Below are positions 28,127-36,173 of a DNA stretch of 64,000 bases, one piece after another. The translations under genes were made by a program, and so were the position numbers. Every line of letters starts with the position of its first letter. Position 1 is the first letter of the stretch. The notes under the pieces were generated by a model, which had not been told where the DNA came from, did no database searches, and saw only the letters and a list, made by a program, of their open reading frames with translations. The DNA comes from Companilactobacillus farciminis KCTC 3681 = DSM 20184 (GTDB lineage: Bacteria > Bacillota > Bacilli > Lactobacillales > Lactobacillaceae): assembly GCF_002706745.1 (NCBI RefSeq), contig NZ_CP017702.1:2418001-2482000 (forward strand), read 5' to 3'.

Positions 28127-28906
28127 TCAGTCTTTAAGAAAATCCATCATAATATTATTGAATAATTCCTGTTGCTCAGACATAATTATGTGCCCAGAGT
28201 CTGGTACGATGACTGCCTTACCTTTCTTACACAATTTTGCTGAGGCAGTGGCATGATCAGGTGACCAAAATGGACTCTCTTTTCCTGACATAAACAATAC
28301 TGGAACATTTAATTGACTAATTACATCCCGCCAATCTTGAAAAGCATGATCAAATAGAAGTAGTTTGTTCAAAGCATAATCAAACTTTTTACCGTCTTGG
28401 ACAGATTTAACTAGCTTATATGTTGCGTCATCTATATTTCTAAAGGTAGTGTGAACGTGATACATCTGCTCAGCTTCCTCAGGAAAATTATTCCAATTTA
28501 AATCCAATAATCCATAAGGCCATGTTTCATCCGATATCATTTTGGGTGACTGATCTACACTGATAATCTTATTGATCTTAGAATCACCATATAAAGAACA
28601 GTAAGCCCATATTGCTGCAGCTCCCATGGAATTACCCATCACATTAATTCTTTCAATTTTTAAATATTCCAAAAGCTCAGCAATATCCTTACCCTGTCGG
28701 CTCATTCTCAGACCTTTTGTGGTTGTCTCCGATCTACCATGATTTCTTCTATCTAGATTTATTACTCGATAATGTTGACTCAAAAGTTCTACCTGAGAAC
28801 GCCAAATTTCTTTATAACCAGCATATCCGGTCATTATTAGAATCGGCTCACCTTGCCCAACATCATCGTATTCAAGTCGTACACCATCGCTTGTTATGAA
28901 TTCCAC
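28127..28906 (-). CDS. Alpha/beta-hydrolase
   Basis: This 259-residue alpha/beta-hydrolase fold protein has MTGYAGYKEIW (oxyanion region), nucleophile elbow VMGNSMGAAA (Ser at about residue 93) and catalytic His in VPDSGHIIMSEQ. Start is GTG at 28906 with GAGG 8 nt upstream. It is divergent from lysR with a shared 156-bp control region, so it is a probable LysR target. Substrate unknown; esterase, thioesterase or lactonase activity would fit the acyl-CoA genes nearby. Confidence 0.8.
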   Translation of the reverse strand: MEFITSDGVRLEYDDVGQGEPILIMTGYAGYKEIWRSQVELLSQHYRVINLDRRNHGRSETTTKGLRMSRQGKDIAELLEYLKIERINVMGNSMGAAAIWAYCSLYGDSKINKIISVDQSPKMISDETWPYGLLDLNWNNFPEEAEQMYHVHTTFRNIDDATYKLVKSVQDGKKFDYALNKLLLFDHAFQDWRDVISQLNVPVLFMSGKESPFWSPDHATASAKLCKKGKAVIVPDSGHIIMSEQQELFNNIMMDFLKD

Positions 28907-28972
28907 AGTATTATCCTCATACTTTCTTTTAGATTGTTATTTCATGATTTTCTCAAATTAAATGAAACTATT

Positions 28973-28993
28973 CTCATAATTTTTAGTTATGAG
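28973..28993. promoter_or_regulatory. LysR autoregulatory site (site A)
   Basis: Arms CTCATAA and TTATGAG are perfect 7-bp inverted repeats around TTTTTAG. The core reads ATAAT-TTTTA-GTTAT with T-N11-A geometry, one base from the ATAAC-N5-GTTAT motif. It lies midway between the hydrolase and lysR genes. Confidence 0.6.
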
Positions 28994-29062
28994 ATATTTT
29001 TTGTTGTTATAATTGAAAACGAATACATTGACAAATTTAATTTTGCCTAAGGGGGAAACAAA

Positions 29063-29977
29063 ATGGACATTCATCAAATCCAATATCTTATTACAATCGT
29101 TGATAACGACTTTAATCTAACCAAAAGTGCGAGAGTATTAAATGTGTCACAACCAGCACTTAGTAAATTAATCGGTGAACTGGAAAATGTGGAGCAAATC
29201 CAAATTTTTACCCGTGGAAAAGGTAGAATCACTGGATTGACACCAACTGGTGAAGATTTAATTAAGCATGGTCGAACAATTAGTAAAGATTACGATGATT
29301 TGATTAAAAGTCTTCATGAAAAGTCTGATCTAAAGAGAGGTACCGTAAGAGTCGGTATTGCTCCAGTTATTATTTCAACAGTATTCAATCATTCTATTCC
29401 TAAATTTATTCAAGAGAATCCCGAAATAGATTTACAAATTGTCGAAAAGGGAGCTTATGAACTGCAGAAAAAACTCTTATTACAAGAAATTGATCTAGCA
29501 GTCTTAGTATCTCCTGCAACCTACCCTTCAATTCAAGAAAAAATGATTTATGACGATTCTGTGGCTGTTTGGTTTAATAAGAACCATCGTTTCAATAACT
29601 TTGACGGTCCTATCCCATTTGAAGAAGTAGCCAAAGAAAAAATCGTTACTTTAGACGACAGCTTCATGGTCACATATCAGACAAATCAAAAATTTGCCCG
29701 AAAAGACTTACATCCAAACTACTTCTTCAAAACAGCCTCTTGGGATCTTATTCTCAACATTTGTCAAGAAATGGATGATGCCGTCGGTATTATCGCTGCA
29801 CCGATAGGTGAAAATTATTCTGGAACCAAAATTGAACATCGTGACTTCAGTCCTAAATTTCCTTGGGGCATCAGTATATGTAGCTTGAAAGATATCTATC
29901 AAGATACAGTTGTTAAATACACCCAAGATTGGTTCGTAAATTATTTCAAAAAAGAACATGAAAAGCATCAACGATAA
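29063..29977 (+). CDS. LysR-family transcriptional regulator
   Basis: This 304-residue LysR-type regulator has an N-terminal winged helix (about 1-60: FNLTKSARVLNVSQPALSKLIGELE) and a periplasmic-binding-protein-like effector domain (about 90-300). A GGGGG ribosome binding site precedes the ATG. It is divergent from the hydrolase and sits centrally in the acyl-CoA/glycerol region, where a repeated T-N11-A inverted repeat suggests it governs several surrounding promoters. The inducer is unknown; an acyl-CoA or organic acid would fit. Confidence 0.9.
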   Translation: MDIHQIQYLITIVDNDFNLTKSARVLNVSQPALSKLIGELENVEQIQIFTRGKGRITGLTPTGEDLIKHGRTISKDYDDLIKSLHEKSDLKRGTVRVGIAPVIISTVFNHSIPKFIQENPEIDLQIVEKGAYELQKKLLLQEIDLAVLVSPATYPSIQEKMIYDDSVAVWFNKNHRFNNFDGPIPFEEVAKEKIVTLDDSFMVTYQTNQKFARKDLHPNYFFKTASWDLILNICQEMDDAVGIIAAPIGENYSGTKIEHRDFSPKFPWGISICSLKDIYQDTVVKYTQDWFVNYFKKEHEKHQR

Positions 29978-29982
29978 TAAAA

Positions 29983-30019
29983 AATGTCTAAATCACATAA
30001 GTGAATTAGACATTTTTTT
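29983..30019. terminator. Bidirectional terminator between lysR and pct
   Basis: Arms at 29983-29996 and 30001-30014 (AATGTCTAA...TTAGACATT with inner TCAC/GTGA) pair over 13 of 14 positions. T-runs lie on both outer sides. It serves the convergent lysR and CoA-transferase genes. Confidence 0.85.
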
Positions 30020-30070
30020 ATTAGGTATAAATTTTTTTGATCGTTTTTGCTCTAAATTTTCAGCCTAATT

Positions 30071-31666
30071 TTATGCGTGTAATGCTACTTTTTCACCTGG
30101 GTGATTTTCAACATTACCCATTAATGGTTCCTCAAAAATACGTGAGTCCATGTAACGTAGATCATCACTAATTTGTGGTTTGAAGTCCATATGATCCAGA
30201 ACATCTTTTTGCAAATCAATTCCTGGTGCGATTTCAATCAATTCAATTCCACCATCAACTAATTTAAAGACAGCACGTTCTGTAATATAGTAAATATTTT
30301 GCTTATTTTCATATGAAACAGGACCTGAGAACGTTATTTGTTCAACGTTGTTAACTAGTTTATTAACTTTACCTTCTTTAAGAATGTGTAACTCACCATC
30401 TTTGACTTCTTCTCTAAGTCCACCAGCAGTGAATGTACCAGTAAATACAACGGTTGGTGTATTTTGAGTAATATTAACAAAACCACCAGTACCAGCAATC
30501 TTAGGACCAAATTTAGAAACATTGATATTTCCAAGTTTATCCAATTCAGCTAAACCTAAGAATGTAATATCAATACCACCACCATCATAGAAATCGAACA
30601 TATATGGTTGGTCAATTGTTGACTCTGGAGAAATGGCACAACCAAAGTCACCACCACCCATAGGAACACCACCAAATGTTCCGGGTTCAACGGTTGTAGT
30701 AATGTTTTCTGCTGCTCCTTCTTCTTTCAAAATCAAAGAAACAGTTTCTGGATATTTACCAATACCATAGTTAACAATATTATCATTGTCATTCTTATAC
30801 ATAGCAGCACGTCTAGCAATAACCTTCTTAGCATCCAAAGGTACATTGATAGCACCAGCTTCTTTAATAACAGCTTGATTTACATAATCAGGATTAAATT
30901 GTGTATCTGTACTTTGCTTTGTCATTTCAATATTTGAAGTTTCAACAACGTAATCAACTAATAGTCCAGGAATTCTAATATCCTTAGGCTTCATTGATCC
31001 TTTCTTCAAAACTCTCTTAACTTGAACAAAGACTTTTCCCCCATTATTGTGAGCAGCCATAGCGATAGATGTTGATTCCAAAGTTAATGGTTCATCATCA
31101 AACGTGATATTACCATCTTCATCAGCATAAGTACCACGTAAAATAGCAACGTTTGGCTTTGGTACTTCATATGCTAAGTAATCTTCACCATGAATCTTCA
31201 TTTTAGAAACTAAATCGTCCTTTTTGGCGGCTTCATTTAGTTTTCCACCTTCAAAATCTGGATCGACGAATGTACCAAGTCCAACTCGACTAATTTGAAT
31301 TGGCTTATGTGCGGCAGAATCACGGAATATTTGTGACATAACACCTTGTGGGAAGTTATAAGCTTCAAAATCGTTTTCAGCAACTAAAGGTTCTAGTTGT
31401 GGAGCTAAAGCCCAGTGTCCACCAACTAATCTTCTTAACAATCCTTTGGCAGCAAAGTTATTAGTACCTTTATCTTTACCATCACCAATACCAGAAGCAT
31501 GCCATACTTCTAGATCTTTTGGATGACCTTCCGTATCAAATCTTTTACGAATATTCTCTAGGATCTCTTCAGCAACATCTGAACCCAAAAATCCTTCCAA
31601 AGCAATAGTTGCATTATCAGGAATTAGCTCAGCAGCCTTTTCACTGTTAATAAATTGTACAGTCAT
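30071..31666 (-). CDS. Propionate CoA-transferase-like acyl-CoA:acetate CoA-transferase
   Basis: This 531-residue fused alpha/beta family I CoA-transferase belongs to the Pct/YdiF group. The catalytic glutamate is probably Glu327 in TTTVEPGTFGGVPMGG. Such enzymes move CoA between short acids such as acetate, propionate, butyrate, lactate or 3-hydroxy acids. It follows the enoyl-CoA reductase gene by 87 bp and probably shares its promoter. ATG 31666 is preferred over ATG 31681 because GGGG precedes it at workable spacing. Likely role: activating an organic acid to its CoA thioester for reduction. Confidence 0.87.
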   Translation of the reverse strand: MTVQFINSEKAAELIPDNATIALEGFLGSDVAEEILENIRKRFDTEGHPKDLEVWHASGIGDGKDKGTNNFAAKGLLRRLVGGHWALAPQLEPLVAENDFEAYNFPQGVMSQIFRDSAAHKPIQISRVGLGTFVDPDFEGGKLNEAAKKDDLVSKMKIHGEDYLAYEVPKPNVAILRGTYADEDGNITFDDEPLTLESTSIAMAAHNNGGKVFVQVKRVLKKGSMKPKDIRIPGLLVDYVVETSNIEMTKQSTDTQFNPDYVNQAVIKEAGAINVPLDAKKVIARRAAMYKNDNDNIVNYGIGKYPETVSLILKEEGAAENITTTVEPGTFGGVPMGGGDFGCAISPESTIDQPYMFDFYDGGGIDITFLGLAELDKLGNINVSKFGPKIAGTGGFVNITQNTPTVVFTGTFTAGGLREEVKDGELHILKEGKVNKLVNNVEQITFSGPVSYENKQNIYYITERAVFKLVDGGIELIEIAPGIDLQKDVLDHMDFKPQISDDLRYMDSRIFEEPLMGNVENHPGEKVALHA

Positions 31667-31753
31667 TAAAAAACACCCCATCCTTTTTTAACTCATCGAT
31701 CACAACTACCTACTGCCCTGAAAGTTATAGGTAAGATGTCATTCGAAATATTA

Positions 31754-32971
31754 TTATGGTTTCAATTTCATCAATTCGTCCAAATCTACAGTATCAATAT
31801 CAGCACCAGGAACTTCAAATCCATTGAGTTGCATGAATTCTCTTCTAAATTCAGCATACCCTGTCAAATCGCTGTTAAAGTTTTCAGGTGTAATTTTTGT
31901 CATCAATTCAGAAACTTTTTCTTGAATATCTGAACGTTGTTCCCAAGCATCTGGACGTAAACGTCCTCTGTCGTCCACCTCACGACGGTTTCCATAAACC
32001 ATGTCACGGAATAGACGATCCTTGTGCATAATAGGAGTCTCGTGTGTTCCTGTTTCTTCTTCAATCTTATAAAGTGCAATACAATACATAGGGAAAATAG
32101 GAATAACAACGGAAGCTTTGGTAGTAACAGCACGAGATACAGAAATGAGAGCTTCGCCATCTATATCATTAATTTTTTCTTGAATTTTGTGTGAGGATTC
32201 TTCAGCAGCATCTTTAGCAGCACCCAATGTTCCCTCGTGATAAAAATCATAAGTACTCTTAGGACCAATATATGAATAAAGGATTGTCTTGAATCCATCT
32301 GCTAGAACACCAGCTTGTTTCAATTCATTGATCCAAATTTCCCAATCTTCACCACCCATGACGTGCTTTGTGGCTTCAATTTCCTCTTCAGTAGCCGGTT
32401 CAACAGTTTGTTCAAATAACTTATTCTCTTCCAAGTTAATATTTTCCCCAGTTACGGTCTTACCAACTGTTCCTATTGATGAACGCCATGTTTCATCTGG
32501 ATTATCTGGATTGGTACGTTTAGGCGCAGCAACCGAATATACTAAAAGATCAATTTTTCCTCCAAAACTGTCTTTAATATATTGGATGACTTGATCCTTC
32601 ATGTCTTGTGAAAAGGCGTCACCAATAAAGTTCTTTCCAATCAAACCAGCCTTTTCAGCTTCTTGACGGAAATAAATATTGTTGTACCAACCAGCGGTTC
32701 CTAACATCTTTTCATCACGTGGTGGTCTTTCGAATGAAACCCCAATTGTGTCAGCCCCTTGACCAAAAGCAGTTGTAATTCGACTAGCAAGGCCATAACT
32801 GGATGATCCCCCAATGATCAAGGCCTTTTTTGCACCCTCATAGTGACCTTTACCTTGAACATAAGCTATTTGATTAAGAATCTCTTGACGACATCCCTCC
32901 GGATTAACAGAACGAGCTACGTTTCCTTTGAGCTTTTCAGTAATTTTTACCAGTGTATCTGTGTCTGACAT
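31754..32971 (-). CDS. Trans-2-enoyl-CoA reductase, TER/FabV family
   Basis: This 405-residue protein matches the length of Treponema denticola TER (NADH-dependent crotonyl-CoA reductase). The extended-SDR signature Y-X8-K is visible as Tyr244 to Lys253 (YHEGTLGAAK), with the cofactor loop GGSSSYGLASRI at 54-65. FabV homologues reduce enoyl-ACP, so either activity is possible, but the linked CoA-transferase and crotonase favour enoyl-CoA. ATG 32971 has GGTGGAG upstream; an in-frame TTG at 33016 has no clear site. It acts in the cytoplasm, consuming NADH. Confidence 0.88.
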   Translation of the reverse strand: MSDTDTLVKITEKLKGNVARSVNPEGCRQEILNQIAYVQGKGHYEGAKKALIIGGSSSYGLASRITTAFGQGADTIGVSFERPPRDEKMLGTAGWYNNIYFRQEAEKAGLIGKNFIGDAFSQDMKDQVIQYIKDSFGGKIDLLVYSVAAPKRTNPDNPDETWRSSIGTVGKTVTGENINLEENKLFEQTVEPATEEEIEATKHVMGGEDWEIWINELKQAGVLADGFKTILYSYIGPKSTYDFYHEGTLGAAKDAAEESSHKIQEKINDIDGEALISVSRAVTTKASVVIPIFPMYCIALYKIEEETGTHETPIMHKDRLFRDMVYGNRREVDDRGRLRPDAWEQRSDIQEKVSELMTKITPENFNSDLTGYAEFRREFMQLNGFEVPGADIDTVDLDELMKLKP

Positions 32972-33217
32972 CTCCAACTCCACCTTTGCACGAATTGATT
33001 TAATGAATGGAGTCAATTATTATCTTTTAACATTTGAGTGAAAGTACTTACTGGCGTTTTAAGTTTTTCAAATGTTTTTTGATAATGTAAAAAGATTCCT
33101 CTCATTATCATTGAAAACCTCGATAGCTAAATCACATTGTGACATCCATAACTATCTTCAATTGCTAATGTAAGCCTTTCCATAAATTTAGACCAATATT
33201 CCTTGTTTATTTCATAT

Positions 33218-33232
33218 ATAACAGATAGTTAT
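33218..33232. promoter_or_regulatory. Candidate LysR operator (site B)
   Basis: ATAAC-AGATA-GTTAT, perfect 5-bp arms, lies about 250 bp upstream of the enoyl-CoA reductase start. Confidence 0.5.
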
Positions 33233-33255
33233 AATTCAGTCATACCAGCGCATCC

Positions 33256-33270
33256 AGCAATCGCTTACAA
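33256..33270. promoter_or_regulatory. cre (CcpA) box
   Basis: The minus strand reads TTGTAAGCGATTGCT and fits every fixed position of the cre consensus. It is next to the candidate LysR site, implying joint carbon and inducer control. Confidence 0.75.
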
Positions 33271-33276
33271 AAATAA

Positions 33277-33311
33277 ACAGCAAAATATTGAATATGTCAT
33301 TATTTTGCTGT
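33277..33311. terminator. Second hairpin downstream of glpF
   Basis: Arms ACAGCAAAATA and TATTTTGCTGT form a perfect 11-bp stem with a 13-nt loop and T-rich flanks on both strands. It is a back-up terminator or insulating hairpin between glpF and the reductase promoter. Confidence 0.65.
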
Positions 33312-33364
33312 TTTTTAGTTAATTTATACATTAAATTATGATTTCAACTATTTTAAGGTAAAAA

Positions 33365-33387
33365 AATAAGCCTTAGTCAGGCTTATT
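33365..33387 (-). terminator. Terminator of glpF
   Basis: Arms AATAAGCC and GGCTTATT form a perfect 8-bp stem with a 7-nt loop and a U-tract on the minus strand, 7 bp after the glpF stop. Confidence 0.8.
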
Positions 33388-33394
33388 TTTAACC

Positions 33395-34147
33395 TTATAG
33401 TCCAAAGAATCCTTTATAGATAAAGATACCTACAACCGCACCAGCAATAGGTGCAACAACAGGAACCCAACTATAGTCCCAATTAGAAGATCCTTTGTTT
33501 GGCACTGGCATAAATGCGTGCACAATTCTTGGTCCCAAATCACGAGCCGGATTTAATGCCGGACCAGTAGGACCACCAACAGACATTACCAAAGTAGTGA
33601 TAACAAGACCAACCCCAATATTGGCAATATCAATACTTTGCTTGAAGAACATTCCTCGATACAATCCCATAGCTGCAAAAGTCAAAATCGCAGTACCAAT
33701 TGCTTCAGTCCAGAATCCATTCATTGCACTGCCAGCAGTATCGCCAGTCGAGAAGGTAGCAAATATGGCTCCTTCATCTTTAGTGCGTTTATAATATGGC
33801 CAATAAATTACTAGTACCAACAATTGCCCTACCATCGCACCTAAAAATTGGAAAATAATGTAAGGAGCTACTTTAGCCCATGGAAAAATTCCTGCAGCTG
33901 CTTGTGCAACTGTAATAGCAGGATTCAGGTGATTACCAGATATTGATCCAAACATCATTGCTGGAATCATAACACCCAAGCCATAACCCACGGCAATAAA
34001 TATCCAACCACCATTGGCCTGACCATTTTCACCATTACCAGTAGTATCCTTTAGAAAAGAATTAGCAACAGCCCCATTTCCGAATAATACCAAAATCAAA
34101 GTACCAAAAAATTCAGCTGCAAAACGAGCATCCCAAGTTCCACTCAT
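33395..34147 (-). CDS. glpF: Glycerol facilitator (aquaglyceroporin)
   Basis: This 250-residue MIP-family channel has six predicted membrane helices and two half-helix motifs, NPA at residues 75-77 (GNHLNPAITV) and NPA in GPALNPARDLGPR. The Asp following the second NPA-R is typical of glycerol-conducting GlpF. It lets glycerol into the cell for glpK/glpO at 23027-26366. It is divergent from the crotonase gene, sharing a control region with a cre-like box and a LysR-like site. Confidence 0.93.
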   Translation of the reverse strand: MSGTWDARFAAEFFGTLILVLFGNGAVANSFLKDTTGNGENGQANGGWIFIAVGYGLGVMIPAMMFGSISGNHLNPAITVAQAAAGIFPWAKVAPYIIFQFLGAMVGQLLVLVIYWPYYKRTKDEGAIFATFSTGDTAGSAMNGFWTEAIGTAILTFAAMGLYRGMFFKQSIDIANIGVGLVITTLVMSVGGPTGPALNPARDLGPRIVHAFMPVPNKGSSNWDYSWVPVVAPIAGAVVGIFIYKGFFGL

Positions 34148-34285
34148 TTTAAAACACCCCCATCTTTTTTACTAAGTCAAAACTTAGATCAATACTTTAA
34201 CTATTTATCACTTATTCAACTTAGCAATTTGAACTATAACGGAGAATTTGTGCGCCGTAAATATTGATATTTATTCATAGTATCA

Positions 34286-34300
34286 ATAACTATATGTTAT
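34286..34300. promoter_or_regulatory. Candidate LysR operator (site C)
   Basis: ATAAC-TATAT-GTTAT has perfect arms and T-N11-A geometry. It lies 139 bp from glpF and about 224 bp from the crotonase start. Confidence 0.5.
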
Positions 34301-34320
34301 ATGCTTGATGAATCACCCAC

Positions 34321-34335
34321 ATGATAGCGTTTTCA
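34321..34335. promoter_or_regulatory. cre-like box
   Basis: ATGATAGCGTTTTCA matches the cre consensus with one mismatch (position 5). Confidence 0.5.
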
Positions 34336-34523
34336 CAAACCAACAAAGTCTATTTTTCACAAATTTTAATCGGATTTTTTTTTTTGACAAATTTCAGAAT
34401 GCTATATTTTCGGCAATTCAGCCGTCGCTATTTTTCAGATAAATTTGCATTTTAAAAAAATAACTTTACTATGAGTTTTGAAAGTACTTGCTGGTAACTT
34501 ACTTTTGAAGGGATGTTACTAAC

Positions 34524-35330
34524 ATGACAGAATTAACAGGTATGAAAGATTTTAAGAACGTATTACTAGAAGCTGAAGACGGTATTGCAACATTAACTAT
34601 TAATCGTCCAAAATCATTGAATGCATTGAATTCAGATACATTGACTGAAATTGGTGAAGCACTTGATGTTGTTAAGAATAATGAAGATGCAGTTAAAGTT
34701 TTGATTATTACAGGTTCTGGCGAAAAGGCATTCGTTGCTGGCGCTGATATTTCTCAAATGAGAGATATGAATCCTATTGAAGCCTCTGAACTTTCAAAAC
34801 TAGCTCACAATTCATTTGGTAAGATTGAAGATCTAAAACAATTTACAATTGCTGCTGTTAATGGATATTGTCTAGGTGGTGGACTTGAATTAGCTTCATC
34901 ATGTGATATTCGTGTTATCTCAAGCAAAGCTAAATTTGGTCAACCAGAAGTTACTTTAGGTATTATTCCTGGATTTGGTGGCACACAACGTCTAACACGT
35001 TTAGTTGGTCGTGGCAAAGCTAAAGAAATGATTGCTACTGGTACAATGATCGATGCTAAAGAAGCATATCGTGTAGGTATCGCTGAAGAAGTTGCTGAAC
35101 CAGAAGAATTAATCAACAAAGCAACAGAAATTGCTAAGACAATCATGAAGAATGGTCTAATTGGTGTCGGCATGGCTAAATATGTAATCGACCGTGCAGC
35201 TGATCTACCATTGGATACAGCTATCGACTTCGAAACACAAATGTGGTCACAAACATTTGCTACAGAAGATCAAACTGAAGGTATGACAGCATTCCTAGAG
35301 AAACGTCACGCCAACTTCACAAACAAATAG
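34524..35330 (+). CDS. Enoyl-CoA hydratase/isomerase (crotonase)
   Basis: This 268-residue crotonase-fold protein has the oxyanion segment KAFVAGADISQM and the second oxyanion and active-site segment NGYCLGGGLELASSCDIR; the catalytic glutamates are expected in GGGLELA and FGQPEVTLG. It hydrates trans-2-enoyl-CoA or dehydrates (S)-3-hydroxyacyl-CoA. It is a lone gene divergent from glpF and upstream of a convergent MaoC gene. With the TER-type reductase and CoA-transferase it could turn 3-hydroxyacyl-CoA into acyl-CoA. No thiolase or 3-hydroxyacyl-CoA dehydrogenase is in the window. Confidence 0.9.
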   Translation: MTELTGMKDFKNVLLEAEDGIATLTINRPKSLNALNSDTLTEIGEALDVVKNNEDAVKVLIITGSGEKAFVAGADISQMRDMNPIEASELSKLAHNSFGKIEDLKQFTIAAVNGYCLGGGLELASSCDIRVISSKAKFGQPEVTLGIIPGFGGTQRLTRLVGRGKAKEMIATGTMIDAKEAYRVGIAEEVAEPEELINKATEIAKTIMKNGLIGVGMAKYVIDRAADLPLDTAIDFETQMWSQTFATEDQTEGMTAFLEKRHANFTNK

Positions 35331-35354
35331 ATTCACTCCTCCATACCATATAGT

Positions 35355-35393
35355 AAAAGGTGATGAGAATTTAATTTCTCATCACCTTTTTTT
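35355..35393. terminator. Bidirectional terminator between crotonase and MaoC genes
   Basis: A 15-bp perfect stem (35355-35369 with 35376-35390, core AGGTGATGAGAA) has a 6-nt loop and poly-T on both outer sides. It serves the two convergent genes. Confidence 0.9.
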
Positions 35394-35402
35394 ATAGATT
35401 TT

Positions 35403-35837
35403 TTAATGTTTTGCTGGCATTATTTGTGCTTCACCCTCAGTAACAACATCCCCATTTTGATTAGTTACTATAGTGGATAATGTTGCAATTTGAAAATGTG
35501 CCTTTTGATCGATTCTTTCTACTTTGACTGTTGCAACTAGTACATCCCCAAAATATACTGGTTTATTAAATCTAAGAGTTTGATTTAAGTAGATTGCTCC
35601 AGGTCCAGGCATCTTGTTACCAATACAGGCAGAAATCAAACCTGCCGATAGCATTCCATGAGCTATACGTTTATGGAACTGTGTTTTTTCAGCAAATTCT
35701 TCATCGACATGCATCGGATTATAATCGCCAGTTACCCTAGCAAAAGTATCAACGTCATCCTCAGTAACTTGCTTGGTCATCACTCCAGTCATACCTACTT
35801 TTAATTCACCCTCATAGATAATCTTATATTCTTCCAT
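35403..35837 (-). CDS. MaoC-like (R)-specific enoyl-CoA hydratase
   Basis: This 144-residue single-hotdog hydratase has the hydratase-2 signature in FARVTGDYNPMHVDEEFA (catalytic Asp and His) and RIAHGMLSAGLISACIG. It interconverts enoyl-CoA and (R)-3-hydroxyacyl-CoA. Its presence beside an (S)-type crotonase means both 3-hydroxy stereoisomers could enter one enoyl-CoA pool. GGAGG precedes the ATG. A cre box lies about 60 bp upstream. Confidence 0.88.
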   Translation of the reverse strand: MEEYKIIYEGELKVGMTGVMTKQVTEDDVDTFARVTGDYNPMHVDEEFAEKTQFHKRIAHGMLSAGLISACIGNKMPGPGAIYLNQTLRFNKPVYFGDVLVATVKVERIDQKAHFQIATLSTIVTNQNGDVVTEGEAQIMPAKH

Positions 35838-36173
35838 TAGTACAACCTCCTAAGTGTATGTGAGTTACATCACATTTCACAATCTATTGTATTTTGTAAA
35901 CGATTTCATTAACAATATGAATTATTTATAGTATCTATAACTTATTGAAATGTATACTCTTTTATAGCTAAATTTTGAATATTTATATATGAGTTTTTGA
36001 CAAATTGAGGATAATGATATATTTTTTGCTCATTTTTTAAATCAAAAAATGATTTTTGTAATAATATGTGTAATTAATGTCTATACAGAATGTAACCGTA
36101 AACAAACCAATTGACATCCCCCACCAAACCCTCAATAATTAAGATGATATTGAAATATTGGAGGCAAAAATAA
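35838..36173. other. Divergent control region, MaoC gene and aldo/keto reductase
   Basis: This 336-bp AT-rich gap has no ORF. It holds an exact cre box (35894-35908) and a 28-nt segment (35920-35947) matching 34269-34296 at 23 of 28 positions, including an ATAAC half-site. Sequences towards 36170 are the leader of the reductase gene with a GGAGG site. Confidence 0.5.
35894..35908. promoter_or_regulatory. cre (CcpA) box
   Basis: TTGTAAACGATTTCA matches the cre consensus at all fixed positions, about 60 bp upstream of the MaoC gene. Confidence 0.75.

Larger units (their letters stand above)
32972..33394. other. Intergenic control region upstream of the enoyl-CoA reductase
   Basis: This 423-bp gap contains no supported ORF. 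From low to high coordinates it has the reductase leader, a candidate LysR site (33218-33232), an exact cre box (33256-33270), a strong hairpin (33277-33311) and the glpF terminator (33365-33387). It therefore combines the end of glpF with a doubly regulated promoter for reductase and CoA-transferase. Confidence 0.55.
34148..34523. other. Divergent control region between glpF and crotonase
   Basis: No ORF is supported in this 376-bp gap. It contains a 28-nt segment (34269-34296) nearly repeated upstream of the MaoC gene, a candidate LysR site (34286-34300) and a cre-like box (34321-34335). A further resemblance to sequence near 33040 (GAAAGTACTT) occurs at about 34479. Confidence 0.5.

Noticed and set aside
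29983..30019. LysR operator
   Set aside because: The long stem with flanking T-runs between convergent genes is better explained as a bidirectional terminator.
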